Source: Sinisalibacter aestuarii
GTDB taxonomy: Bacteria > Pseudomonadota > Alphaproteobacteria > Rhodobacterales > Rhodobacteraceae
Assembly: GCF_027923545.1 (NCBI RefSeq)
Contig: NZ_BROH01000007.1
Location: forward strand, 62,001 to 126,000
DNA length: 64,000 nucleotides
Direction: 5' to 3'
A model generated the notes under the pieces. It was given only the letters and a program-made list of their open reading frames with translations. It did no database searches and was not told the DNA's origin. Shown piece by piece: positions 34,131 to 43,038 of this stretch. How positions within the stretch are numbered: position 1 is the first letter of the stretch; the number at the start of each line of letters is the position of its first letter. A program made the position numbers and the translations under genes.

Positions 34131-35891
34131 CTAGGCCGGGGCGGCGTCTTCGAGGCGCAGTTGCGCGGTGACGCGGCCGTTCCAGTGGTTGAGGTCCAGC
34201 CGTCCGGCGAGGTGGAAGCGCGCGCCGCCGTGACCGGCGAGGGCGGGGCCGAGCGGGCCGTCGAAAGCGCCGAAGGCGATGGCTTCGAGCCGCGCGCCGA
34301 GCCCGTCGCTCACCGTGAGCTTGAGGTGGCTCTGGCCGACCGGGCGGGCATAGTCGATCTTCATGTCGGGGAAGGCAAAGCGCGGGGCCGGGGCGCCCGC
34401 GCCATAGGGGCCTGCGGCCTCGATCTGCTCGATCAGTTCGGGTGTGGCCGCGCCGGGCATGAGAAGGGCATCCACCGCAAGGTCGCGTGGCCCGATCGCA
34501 CCGGCGCCTTGCCGGGCCATCAGCGCGCTCAGCCGCTCCATCGCCGGTTCGAGCTGGGCGCGGCTGAGGCTGAGGCCCGCCGCCATCTTGTGCCCGCCGC
34601 CCTTTTCGATCAGCCCTTCGGCGGCGAGCTTCTGCACCGCCGCGCCCAGATCGACGCCCGAGACGGAGCGACCCGAGCCTTTGCCCGCCTCGCCGTCGAA
34701 GCCGATCACCACGGCGGGGCGGTTGGCCGCCTCCTTCAGCCGCGAGGCGACGATGCCGACCACGCCGGGGTGCCAGCCCTCGGCGGCGGCCCAGACCAGC
34801 GGCGCCTCCAGCCCGCGCTCTTCCGCCTGCGCCATCGCGCCGGCGAGCACCTCGGCCTCGATCTCGCGCCGCTCGGTGTTCAACTCGTCGAGCCGCGTGG
34901 CCAGCGCCATCGCCTCGGCGGGGTCGGTGGTGGCCAGCAGTCGCGCGCCGAGATCGGCCTGGCCGATCCGCCCGCCCGCATTCACCCGTGGCCCCATCAG
35001 GAAACCCAGGTGGTAGGGGCGCGGCGCGGTGTTCATCCGCGCCACGTCACCCAGCGCGACGAGGCCGGGGCGGCCGCGCTGGGCCATCACCTTCAGCCCC
35101 TGCACCACGAGGGCGCGGTTGGCCCCGATCAATGGGGCCACATCCGCCACGGTGGCCAGCGCCACCAGATCGAGCATCCCCATCAGATCCGGGCCGCGCT
35201 TGCCCGCCTCGCGCAATTGCCGCCCGGCTTCCACCAGCATCAGAAAGACCACGCCGGCGGCGCAGAGATAGCCCGGCGCGCCGGCCTCATCCTGCCGGTT
35301 GGGGTTCACCACGGCCAGCGCCGGGGGCAGGGTCTCGCCGCCCAGGTGATGGTCGAGCACCACCACATCGGCGCCTTTGGCGGTGGCGGCGGCAATCGGC
35401 TCGTGGCTGAGCGTGCCCGCATCGACGATGACGATCAGCGGATGATCCGCCGCCAGCATCTCCATCGCCGGTATGTTGGGGCCATAGCCCTCGTCGATCC
35501 GGTCGGGCACGTAGAGGGTGGGGGTCATGCCGAAGGCCCTGAGCCAGTCGATCATCAGCGCGGCGGAGGCGCCGCCATCCACATCGTAATCGGCGAAAAC
35601 GGCGATCTTTTCGCGCTTGCTGACTGCCTCCAGCACCCGCCCGGCGGCCTTTTCCATGTCTTTCAGCCCGCGCGGGTCGGGCAGGGTGTCGCGCAGCGTG
35701 GGGGCGAGGAAGGCGGCGGCCTCTTCCGGCGGCACGCCCCGGCGGGCGAGCACGGCGGCGACGGGGGCAGGCAGGCCGGTGGCCTGCTGCATCGCCTCGG
35801 CCAGACGGGCCAGTTCGATGCCGGGGCCGGTCCAGCGCCGGCCGGTGAGCGAGGCTTCGACATCGAGAAAGGCGGATATGGGCGCAGACAT
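34131..35891 (-). CDS. recJ: single-stranded-DNA-specific exonuclease RecJ
   Basis: A 586-residue DHH-family 5'-3' exonuclease for recombination and mismatch/base-excision repair. Conserved motifs are FADYDVDGGASAAL (about residues 98-111), VDAGT, VVLDHHLGG (DHH) and near the C-terminal DHHA1 domain EKGGGHKMAAGLS. Length is normal for the family. The ATG at 35891 is used; no clear Shine-Dalgarno is visible and a TTG two codons upstream is possible. Not in an obvious operon; the downstream neighbour is tRNA-Glu and the upstream one the DEXH helicase. Confidence 0.95.
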   Translation of the reverse strand: MSAPISAFLDVEASLTGRRWTGPGIELARLAEAMQQATGLPAPVAAVLARRGVPPEEAAAFLAPTLRDTLPDPRGLKDMEKAAGRVLEAVSKREKIAVFADYDVDGGASAALMIDWLRAFGMTPTLYVPDRIDEGYGPNIPAMEMLAADHPLIVIVDAGTLSHEPIAAATAKGADVVVLDHHLGGETLPPALAVVNPNRQDEAGAPGYLCAAGVVFLMLVEAGRQLREAGKRGPDLMGMLDLVALATVADVAPLIGANRALVVQGLKVMAQRGRPGLVALGDVARMNTAPRPYHLGFLMGPRVNAGGRIGQADLGARLLATTDPAEAMALATRLDELNTERREIEAEVLAGAMAQAEERGLEAPLVWAAAEGWHPGVVGIVASRLKEAANRPAVVIGFDGEAGKGSGRSVSGVDLGAAVQKLAAEGLIEKGGGHKMAAGLSLSRAQLEPAMERLSALMARQGAGAIGPRDLAVDALLMPGAATPELIEQIEAAGPYGAGAPAPRFAFPDMKIDYARPVGQSHLKLTVSDGLGARLEAIAFGAFDGPLGPALAGHGGARFHLAGRLDLNHWNGRVTAQLRLEDAAPA

Positions 35892-35956
35892 GGGCAAGGT
35901 GTAGGCGGGCAGGGGCGGCAGGTCTAGGGGGCGGTGCGGTGTTTTCGCCGTCCCGC

Positions 35957-38350
35957 TCAGGCCAGCCCGGCCTCTTCCATCAGCCTTTCGGCCTCGGCGG
36001 CGATCAGCGCCTCCGCGCCCGCGCCCTCGACCGGCACCTTGCCGACCTCGAGAAAGAGCGGCGCGGCAAAGGGGGTGACCCGGTCGGTCACCACGTGATC
36101 CACCCGCGCGCGGGTGCGCGCCAGCATGTCCTCGATCCGGCCAAAGCCGATCAGCCCGCGCATCGCCTCTTCGCGGGTGATGTCGAGCAGCAGGTGGTGG
36201 GGGTCGTATTTGCGCAACGTGTCGTAGAGGATATCGGTGGAAAACGTGGCCTGACGCGCATTGGCCCGCTTGCCGGGAAAGTTGCGCGGCGTCAGCCCGG
36301 CGATGGTGGCGGCTGCCTTGAAGCTGCGCTTCATCAGGGCGTTATCGGCCAGCCAGCCATCGAGCCCGTCGCGCAACCCCTCCGGGTCGAGCAGATCGGC
36401 CGGATCGCGCATCGGCTCCAGCGACCAGATCAGCGTGGCGTAATCGGTGGCGACAAAGCCGAGCGGCCCCAGCCCCGCCTCCTCCATCCGCCCTGTGAGC
36501 AACAGCCCCAGCGTCTGCTGCGCACCGCGCCCGGCGAAACCGTAGACGCAGCTATGCGCCCGGCCCTCATAGGGAAAGCTTTCGACGAGGATGCGCCCGG
36601 CGCGTGGCAGATGCGACAACTCGGCCTGCAACCGGATCCAGTCGCGCGTATGCGCGGGCAGCGCCGACAGATCGTCGCGGTGCAAAAGGTCGAGGATGCG
36701 GGCCGAAAGCTGGGTGGAGGTGGAAAACTTCGTGCCCATGAACACCGCCACTTTCGGCTTGCGCCCCCGGTCGCGGCTCACCTCCACATGCATCTCTTTC
36801 AGGCTCTCGAACCGCACGATCTTCCCGCCCATCAGGAAGGTGTCGCCGGGCACCAGCGAGGCTGCGAAATATTCCTCCACCTCGCCCAGATTGGCGCGCT
36901 GGCCGCGCATCCGCACCTTCACCGTGTCGCTGTCCTGGATCGTGCCCAGGTTCATGCGGATCATCTGGGTGCTGCGCGGGTCGCGCAAGTGCCACATCCC
37001 GTCGGTGCGCTGCATGAGCCGCTGCCAGCGGTCATAGGCGCGCAGGGCATAGCCACCGGTGGCGGTGAAATCGAGGCAGGCGTCGAACTCGGCCCGGCTG
37101 AGCGCGGCATAGGGGCCGGCCTGCGTGACCTCGGCGTAAAGCGCTCCGGCGTCGAACGGCCCGGAGCAGGCGCGGATCAGGATGTGCTGGCAGAGCACGT
37201 CGCGCGGCCCCGGCCCGCGCGGCTCGCCATCGAGGTCATGGGCATGGACCGCCTCGATGGCGGCCTGGCACTCGATCACCTCCCAGCGGTTGGCGGGCAG
37301 GAGCAGCGCCTTCGACGGCGCGTTGTAGCGGTGATTGGCGCGGCCGATCCGCTGCACCAGCCGCTTGACGTTTTTCGGCGCGCCGACCTGGATCACCAGA
37401 TCGACATCGCCCCAGTCCAGCCCCAGATCGAGCGTGCCGGTGCAGACGATGGCGCTGAGGCTGCCCGCAACCATCGCCGCCTCCACCTTCTCGCGCGCCT
37501 CGCGGGCGAGCGAGCCGTGGTGGATGCCGATGGGCAGGCTTTCCTCATTGGCGAGCCACAGGTGGTGAAAGAAAATCTCGGCCTGCGCCCTTGTGTTGTG
37601 AAAGATCAGCGTCGTCTTGTGTTTCTTCACCTCCGCCAGAACTTCGGGGATGGCATAGCGCCCGCCGCCGCCCGACCATGGTGGCGGCGTTTGCGCGGTG
37701 AGCATCCGGATATCGGGCATCGGGCCGGGATCGGCGGTGAGCACGGCGCAGCCCCCGGCGTGGAAATAGCGCGCCAGCGCCGGCGGGTCTTCCACCGTGG
37801 CCGAAAGGCCGACGCGCCGCAGCCCCGGCGCGAGCGCCGCGAGCCGGGTGAGCAGCAGCATGAGCTGATCGCCCCGCTTGCTCTCGGCCAGCGCGTGCAA
37901 CTCGTCCACCACCACGCGCTGTAACCCGGCAAACATCCGTGGCGCATCCTCGTAACTCAGAAGCAGCGCAAGGCTTTCCGGCGTGGTCAGCAGAATATGC
38001 GGCGGATCGGCGCGCTGGGCTTTCTTGCGGGTCTGGCTGGTATCGCCCGAGCGGTCATCGACGCGGATGGCAAGCCCGATCTCGGCGATCGGTTTCAGGA
38101 GGTTGCGCCGCATATCTGCGGCCAGCGCCTTCAGCGGCGAAATGTAAAGCGTGTGCAGGCCGGGGCGCGGCGCCTCGCCCAGCTCCACCAGCGAGGGCAG
38201 GAAGCCCGCCAGCGTCTTGCCACCGCCGGTGGGCGCGATCAGCAGCGTCGCCGGATCGTCCGCCCGTGCCAGCATGTCGGCCTGATGCGGATGCACCTGC
38301 CAGCCCTTTGCGGCGAACCAGGCATCGAAGGAGGCGGGCAGGGCGGTCAT
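35957..38350 (-). CDS. Lhr-type (ligase-associated) DEXH-box DNA helicase
   Basis: A 797-residue SF2 helicase. The N-terminal half has APTGGGKTLAGFLPSL (Walker A), TLYISPLKALAADMRRNL, TTPESLALLLSYEDAP, VVDELHALAESKRGDQ (DEXH) and GLSATVEDP; the second RecA domain has FHNTRAQAE and QRIGRANHRYN. A DEAD-associated C-terminal region follows. Such helicases are often encoded with an ATP-dependent DNA ligase and the phosphoesterase PdeM, but neither is next to it here. ATG 38350 is preferred over an upstream in-frame start at 38380. Confidence 0.9.
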   Translation of the reverse strand: MTALPASFDAWFAAKGWQVHPHQADMLARADDPATLLIAPTGGGKTLAGFLPSLVELGEAPRPGLHTLYISPLKALAADMRRNLLKPIAEIGLAIRVDDRSGDTSQTRKKAQRADPPHILLTTPESLALLLSYEDAPRMFAGLQRVVVDELHALAESKRGDQLMLLLTRLAALAPGLRRVGLSATVEDPPALARYFHAGGCAVLTADPGPMPDIRMLTAQTPPPWSGGGGRYAIPEVLAEVKKHKTTLIFHNTRAQAEIFFHHLWLANEESLPIGIHHGSLAREAREKVEAAMVAGSLSAIVCTGTLDLGLDWGDVDLVIQVGAPKNVKRLVQRIGRANHRYNAPSKALLLPANRWEVIECQAAIEAVHAHDLDGEPRGPGPRDVLCQHILIRACSGPFDAGALYAEVTQAGPYAALSRAEFDACLDFTATGGYALRAYDRWQRLMQRTDGMWHLRDPRSTQMIRMNLGTIQDSDTVKVRMRGQRANLGEVEEYFAASLVPGDTFLMGGKIVRFESLKEMHVEVSRDRGRKPKVAVFMGTKFSTSTQLSARILDLLHRDDLSALPAHTRDWIRLQAELSHLPRAGRILVESFPYEGRAHSCVYGFAGRGAQQTLGLLLTGRMEEAGLGPLGFVATDYATLIWSLEPMRDPADLLDPEGLRDGLDGWLADNALMKRSFKAAATIAGLTPRNFPGKRANARQATFSTDILYDTLRKYDPHHLLLDITREEAMRGLIGFGRIEDMLARTRARVDHVVTDRVTPFAAPLFLEVGKVPVEGAGAEALIAAEAERLMEEAGLA

Positions 38351-38459
38351 GGTGGCGAAGATAGGGGCGCCCGCGGGCAAAAGAAAGCACAGCCGGGCGC
38401 GACGGAAGCCGATGCGCCCGGCGTATCACCGGCATCGGAAAGCGAAAACGGAGCCGACA

Positions 38460-38954
38460 ATGAAAACCCTGCGCCTCTGGGCCACACCCCTTACCGTGGC
38501 CACCACCCTGATCACCCTGGTGACCGGCATATTCCTGTTCTTCCACTATGCGCCGGGGCTGACCCGGGTGAGCCATGAATGGATCGGAATGCTGATGGCG
38601 GTGGCGGTCTTTGCCCACCTGCTGCTGAACTGGCGTGCCTTCACCACCTATTTCAAACGCCCCGCCGGGCTCACGCTGATGGGGCTGGGCGCGGTGGCGA
38701 TGGCGGCGACGGTGCTCGTCTCGATGCCGGCGCGCGAGGGCGGCCCCTCGGGCTTCCGCGCGGCGATGGCGGCGATGAACACCGCCCGGATCGAGACGCT
38801 GGCCGACCTTGCCGGCGAAGAGACCGATGCGGTGCTCGCCCGGCTCGGTGCGGCAGGTATCGACGCCACCGCCGACAGCACCGTCTCCGCTCTGTCCGGT
38901 GGCGACCGCGCCGCGCAGGGCGAGATCATCGCCATGGTTTTCAGCCACGACTGA
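38460..38954 (+). CDS. DUF4405 membrane protein
   Basis: A 164-residue protein with three predicted transmembrane helices (about residues 8-28, 42-58, 74-92) and a soluble C-terminal region of about 70 residues. The N-terminal part matches DUF4405, a cytochrome-b-like four-helix-related family; two histidines (SHEWIGMLMA and FAHLLLNW) sit in membrane helices and could bind heme, which is not proven. Divergent from the Lhr-type helicase. A strong intrinsic terminator follows at 38969-39001. Confidence 0.8.
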   Translation: MKTLRLWATPLTVATTLITLVTGIFLFFHYAPGLTRVSHEWIGMLMAVAVFAHLLLNWRAFTTYFKRPAGLTLMGLGAVAMAATVLVSMPAREGGPSGFRAAMAAMNTARIETLADLAGEETDAVLARLGAAGIDATADSTVSALSGGDRAAQGEIIAMVFSHD

Positions 38955-38968
38955 GCGGGTATGACCAA

Positions 38969-39001
38969 GGGGCCGCGCGGTAGATCCGGCGGCCCCTTTT
39001 T
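38969..39001 (+). terminator. rho-independent terminator of the DUF4405 gene
   Basis: GGGGCCGC (38969-38976) pairs with GCGGCCCC, followed by five Ts ending at 39001. This is one of the few textbook intrinsic terminators in the window. Confidence 0.85.
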
Positions 39002-39006
39002 CTTGG

Positions 39007-39045
39007 TCGAAATACTCCGGGGGGTGCGGGGGGCTGGCCCCCCGC
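39007..39045 (-). terminator. GC hairpin with GTATTT motif downstream of the AAA ATPase gene
   Basis: On the minus strand a stem GCGGGGGGC/GCCCCCCGC with a very short loop is followed by ACCCCCCGGAGTATTTCGACC. It follows the AAA ATPase stop by 8 bp, and its core is almost identical to that of 424-475. The purine-rich tail AAGAAAAAGG here is also the complement of the T-run of the opposing terminator. Confidence 0.55.
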
Positions 39046-39052
39046 CACGGCC

Positions 39053-40369
39053 TCAATGTTCGATATGCTCCTCGCTGACGAACATGTTGGCCCAGGCGCG
39101 GTCGATCAGCTCGGGGCTCATCTGATAGGGGATACCCTCGAATTCGCAGATCGAGATCATCTGGTCGATCAGGAAGACCGGCTGGTAGTTGGCATAGATG
39201 TCGCCGATGGTGGGGTATTTCGTTTTCAGCAAATGTACCAGCGCCGCCTCGTCGAGCGGCATCCCCTTCTTGCGGGCGACCATCGCGAAGATTTTCAGAA
39301 AGCCTTCCTGATCCGGCCCGTCGATCTTGATCTTGAAGAAGATCCGGCGCAGCGCCGCCTTGTCGAAGATCTCGTTGGGGTGGAAGTTGGTGGAGAAGAT
39401 CACCAGCGTGTCGAAGGGCACCTCGAATTTCTCGCCCGATTGCAGCGCGAGGATGTCCTTGTTTTCTTCCAGCGGCACGATCCAGCGGTTGATCAGCGCC
39501 TGCGGCGGCTCGGCCTGGCGGCCAAGGTCGTCGACGATGAACACGCCGCCGGCGGATTTGAACTGCAGGGGCGCGGTATAGGTGCGCGCGGTGGGGTTGT
39601 ATTTGAGGTCGAGCATGTCGAGCGTAAGCTCGCCGCCGGTGATCACCGTGGGCCGCTCGCAGAGCACGTAGCGCTTGTCGAACTTGTTCGAGGTGCGGCG
39701 CAGCGAATTCGGATCGTCGACGATCTCTTCGGCTCTGGAATGCACGATCGGGTCATAGACGGTGATGACCTGGCCGTTATATTCCACCGCGCGGGGGATG
39801 TAGATCTTGTCACCCAGCGCGTCGCGGATGCCGTTGGAGATCGAGGATTTACCGTTGCCCGGCGGCCCGTACATCAGGATCGAGCGGCCCGAGCCGACGG
39901 CGGGGCCGAGATGGTCGAGCAGGGCCGGCGGCAGGATCAGGTGGCCCATCGCCGAGGTAAGCTGGTCGCGGGTGATCTGGATGTCGCGCACCGACTGGCG
40001 CTTCACCTGCGCGCCGTAATCGGCCATCGGCACCGGCATCGCGCCGTAATATTCCGATTGCGACAGCGCATCGAGCGCGCGCGCCTTGCCCGCATCCGAC
40101 AGCCGGTAGCCCATCTCGCCGCCCGAATTGGCGTGCAGCGTGCCGAGCGCCTCGACAAGCCCCTGGCCGCGGCAATCGTCCATCAGCTCCTGCACCACGC
40201 GGTTGGGCACGGCGAGCACCTTTTCCAGCGCCGACACGATTTCAAGATTCATGCGGAACATCGTTTTGAGAAGGATGTCGCGCATCATCACCGGGGTGAG
40301 GCCGGTATCGGCCATCGACGTGCAGGGCGGCGGGGCCTGAACGGTGGAGGTGGTGGGCTGCATGTTCAT
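39053..40369 (-). CDS. AAA-family ATPase of unknown function
   Basis: A 438-residue cytoplasmic protein. The N-terminal ~120 residues are helical with a winged-helix-like look (LEIVSALEKVLAVPNRVVQELMDDC). The AAA domain has Walker A YGPPGNGKSSIS (about residues 180-191), Walker B GGVFIVDDLGRQ (about 274-285) and sensor VIFSTNFHP (about 320-328), followed by an arginine-finger-like RRIFFKI. The aspartate pair DD replaces the usual DE of Walker B. Homologues are common in alphaproteobacteria but I know no function. ATG 40369 is used. Confidence 0.75.
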   Translation of the reverse strand: MNMQPTTSTVQAPPPCTSMADTGLTPVMMRDILLKTMFRMNLEIVSALEKVLAVPNRVVQELMDDCRGQGLVEALGTLHANSGGEMGYRLSDAGKARALDALSQSEYYGAMPVPMADYGAQVKRQSVRDIQITRDQLTSAMGHLILPPALLDHLGPAVGSGRSILMYGPPGNGKSSISNGIRDALGDKIYIPRAVEYNGQVITVYDPIVHSRAEEIVDDPNSLRRTSNKFDKRYVLCERPTVITGGELTLDMLDLKYNPTARTYTAPLQFKSAGGVFIVDDLGRQAEPPQALINRWIVPLEENKDILALQSGEKFEVPFDTLVIFSTNFHPNEIFDKAALRRIFFKIKIDGPDQEGFLKIFAMVARKKGMPLDEAALVHLLKTKYPTIGDIYANYQPVFLIDQMISICEFEGIPYQMSPELIDRAWANMFVSEEHIEH

Positions 40370-40554
40370 GGGTATGCTCGTGGCCTCGATATTGCGGCGT
40401 GGTGGTGCGAATTGCCTGATCCGACGCCTGACAGCGGCGCCTTGTTTTGCGGCAATCCTACCCGTCGGGGGCCATTCGGGCAACCAAAACGAAAGCCCGC
40501 CGCCGCGCGATCATGCGCAAGATGTTTTTGTATGCGGTTAACGGCGGGGCTGAC

Positions 40555-41361
40555 CTAGCGGATCAGCGTCGGGCGAAACCGCATCGGCCGGCGCGCTTCG
40601 GTGGGCAGATGCCGGTTCAGCCGCCGGCCGATTGCCCCGTAAATCCAGATCACCGTGAGGGTGAGCAGGATGAAATACATCGCCAGAATCGGGTAGGGGA
40701 TGAAGGGGTTGAAGGTCTTGTCGGCGAAGTAATTGGCGTAATAGAGCGCGTCGCCGCGCTGTTGCCAGGCCGGAAAGCCGGAGAAGAACACCAGCGTCGT
40801 GGCGTGGAACAGAAAGATCGCCTCGTTGGTATAGCCGGGCCAGGCGAGGCGCAGCATGGTCGGGAAGGTGATCCGCCGGAACCGGTGCCGGCCGGTCAGC
40901 CCATAGGCGTCGGCGGCTTCCAGATCGCCTTTCGGGATCGCCTTCAGCGCGCCGTGGAAAATCTCGCCGGTATAGGCCGATGTGTTGAGAAACAGCACGA
41001 TCGCCGCGCCGAGCCAGGCCGAGGTGAGCGGATCGAAGACCGGGCTGACCCCTTTCAGCGACAGGAAGGCGAAATAGGCGAAGAAGAACTGGATGAAGAG
41101 CGGCGAGCCGCGGAAGATGAAGATGAACCATTCGGCGGGCTTGCGGAAGATCAGGTGCCGCGAGCCCTTGCCGATCGCCACCGCCGTGGCCAGCAGGAAC
41201 CCCGCCAGCAGGGCGAGCACGCCGAAATAGACGTTCCAGATCATCCCCGAGCCGATCAGGGTGAATTGCTGGCAGAGGGTGAAATCGGTTTTCGGCAGCA
41301 GCCGCTCGCCGATGCCGATGGAGCGCAGCCCGTAATCCGCAATGGTCTGGATGCAGCTCAT
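40555..41361 (-). CDS. polar amino-acid ABC transporter permease (HisM-like)
   Basis: A 268-residue inner-membrane permease of the HisM/GlnP group. It has five or six helices and the EAA loop ALKAIPKGDLEAADAYGLT at about residues 138-156, which docks to the ATPase. The N-terminus begins MSCIQTIADYGLRSIG. It overlaps the preceding permease gene by 4 bp (ATGA). With the other three genes it forms an importer for a polar amino acid. An approximately 185-bp gap downstream to the AAA gene holds nothing I can assign. Confidence 0.9.
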   Translation of the reverse strand: MSCIQTIADYGLRSIGIGERLLPKTDFTLCQQFTLIGSGMIWNVYFGVLALLAGFLLATAVAIGKGSRHLIFRKPAEWFIFIFRGSPLFIQFFFAYFAFLSLKGVSPVFDPLTSAWLGAAIVLFLNTSAYTGEIFHGALKAIPKGDLEAADAYGLTGRHRFRRITFPTMLRLAWPGYTNEAIFLFHATTLVFFSGFPAWQQRGDALYYANYFADKTFNPFIPYPILAMYFILLTLTVIWIYGAIGRRLNRHLPTEARRPMRFRPTLIR

Positions 41362-42242
41362 GCCCCCGCCTTTCGCATCGCTTCGCCGGCGGCGGTGGCC
41401 TGGCCGTGACTGAGCCGCGCCATCACCCGCGCCAGAACCTTCTCCGACACCCAGGTGAGGAACAGGTAGAAGACCAGCAGCGCGCCGAAATAGTAAAGCC
41501 GCCAGTCGCCATGCGGATAGGCGGTGAACCTGGCCGCCTTGGTGCCGCCCAGCTCGCGCGCCCAGTAAACGATATCCTCGACCCCGAGCAAAAACAGCAG
41601 CGGCGTGGCTTTGATCAGGATCATCCACAGATTGCCAAGGCCGGGCAGGGCATAGACCCACATCTGCGGCACGAGGATGCGCCAGAACGCCTGGCGGTGG
41701 GTCATGCCATAGGCTTCGGCGGTTTCCATCTGCGCGCGCGGCACCGCCTTCATCGCGCCGTAGAGCACATTGGCCGCGAAGGCGCCGAAGACGATGGCGA
41801 AGGTGAGCACGGCAAGCAAGAAGCCGTAGGTTTCATGCACCCATTGCGGGCTGGTCGAAAGCGGCAGCTTGGCGGCGGTGCAGACCACGAAATCGTTGCC
41901 CTGGCGCACCGGCTCGCTCCAGTCGGGGCATTTGACCCGGTGGCGGACATATTCGAACGCCTGATCCAGCGCGATGACGAAGAACAGGAAAAAGGCGATG
42001 TCGGGCACGCCGCGCACGATCGAGGTATAGGCCTTGCCGAGCCAGCTCAGCGGCGCGAAGCGCGAGCGCGCGGCGGCGGCACCGCCAAAGCCGAACAGCA
42101 GCGCGGCGGGTGCGGTGACGGCGAGCAGCAGCAGAACCGTGCCGAAGGACAGGTAAAACGCCATATGCTTGCCGGTGGTGAGGTAGCAGGCAAGCCAGCT
42201 CAGGCCGTCGAGCGTGGAGGGATCGGCGCAGGTGGAAAACAT
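41358..42242 (-). CDS. polar amino-acid ABC transporter permease (HisQ-like)
   Basis: A 294-residue permease with the EAA loop GAMKAVPRAQMETAEAYGMT near residues 166-185. It is longer than usual because of a periplasmic-looking insert of about 50 residues containing two cysteines (VKCPDWSEP and VVCTAA) at about 100-150; these could form a disulfide. It pairs with the permease encoded at 40555-41361. It is preceded by a stem-loop region between it and the binding-protein gene. Confidence 0.9.
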   Translation of the reverse strand: MFSTCADPSTLDGLSWLACYLTTGKHMAFYLSFGTVLLLLAVTAPAALLFGFGGAAAARSRFAPLSWLGKAYTSIVRGVPDIAFFLFFVIALDQAFEYVRHRVKCPDWSEPVRQGNDFVVCTAAKLPLSTSPQWVHETYGFLLAVLTFAIVFGAFAANVLYGAMKAVPRAQMETAEAYGMTHRQAFWRILVPQMWVYALPGLGNLWMILIKATPLLFLLGVEDIVYWARELGGTKAARFTAYPHGDWRLYYFGALLVFYLFLTWVSEKVLARVMARLSHGQATAAGEAMRKAGA

Positions 42243-42245
42243 CGC

Positions 42246-42268
42246 GGGGCCCCAGCGGGTCTGGCCCC
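42246..42268 (-). terminator. stem-loop between binding-protein and permease genes
   Basis: CCAG/CTGG plus GGGG/CCCC pair with a 2-base bulge. Such stem-loops after periplasmic-binding-protein genes often reduce read-through into the membrane components; no T-run is present. Confidence 0.4.
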
Positions 42269-42298
42269 CCGCCGGAGCGGAGGGCCGGGCGGGTCAGC

Positions 42299-43015
42299 TC
42301 AGAAGGTGCTGGCCACTTCCCATTTTTCGATCAGCGCGTTCAGCGAGCCATCGTCCTTCATCGACGAGATCGCCGCGTCGAACTTCGCTTTCAGATCGGC
42401 ATCGCTCTCGCGCAGGCCCATGCCCACGCCGCCGCCGATCTGCTCGTTGCGTTCGAGCATGACAAGATCGGCCTCTTCGTCGGCGATCGGCTGCAAGTAG
42501 GAGCAATCGGCGAGCACCGCGTCGGCTTCGCCCGAGCGCACGGCGGCGATGGTTTCTTCGGGCGTCGCGAATTCCACCAGCGTCGCGCCGGCCTCGGCCA
42601 CGAAGGCGGCCTGGATCGTCGAGGTCTGAGCGGTGACGATGCCACCGTCGACATCCACGTCATCCGAGAGGGCAACGTAGCACGACGGATCGGGCGGGGT
42701 GTATTCTTGCGTGAAATCAATCACTTCGTCACGTTCTGCCGTGATCGACATGCCGGCGATGATGGTGTCGTAATTGCCCGAGACGAGGTTGGGAATGATC
42801 GAATCCCACTCGTTGGTCACCCATTCGCAATTCAGTTCGGCGCGGGCGCAAAGCTCATCGCCCAGCTCGCGCTCGAAGCCGGCCACATCGCCGTTATCGT
42901 CGATGAAGTTCCACGGAGGGTAGGCGCCCTCGGTGCCCATGCGGACAACGTCCTGTGCCATGGCGCCGCCGGCGGCGAGCGCGAGCACGGCGGTTGTCAG
43001 GATCAGCTTGTTCAT
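42299..43015 (-). CDS. amino-acid ABC transporter substrate-binding protein
   Basis: A 238-residue periplasmic binding protein of the HisJ/ArgT cluster (SBP_bac_3). Signal peptide MNKLILTTAVLALAAGGAMA with an AMA cleavage site, then MGTEGAYPPWNFIDDNGDVA, the family start. Four cysteines are present in the mature protein (CARAELNCEW and two more), suggesting disulfides. The ligand is probably a polar or basic amino acid, but the binding residues cannot be assigned from sequence alone. GGGAGAAAAG lies upstream of the ATG. It is between the ATPase and the permease genes. Confidence 0.9.
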   Translation of the reverse strand: MNKLILTTAVLALAAGGAMAQDVVRMGTEGAYPPWNFIDDNGDVAGFERELGDELCARAELNCEWVTNEWDSIIPNLVSGNYDTIIAGMSITAERDEVIDFTQEYTPPDPSCYVALSDDVDVDGGIVTAQTSTIQAAFVAEAGATLVEFATPEETIAAVRSGEADAVLADCSYLQPIADEEADLVMLERNEQIGGGVGMGLRESDADLKAKFDAAISSMKDDGSLNALIEKWEVASTF

Positions 43016-43038
43016 CTGCTTTTCTCCCTTGTCAGATG

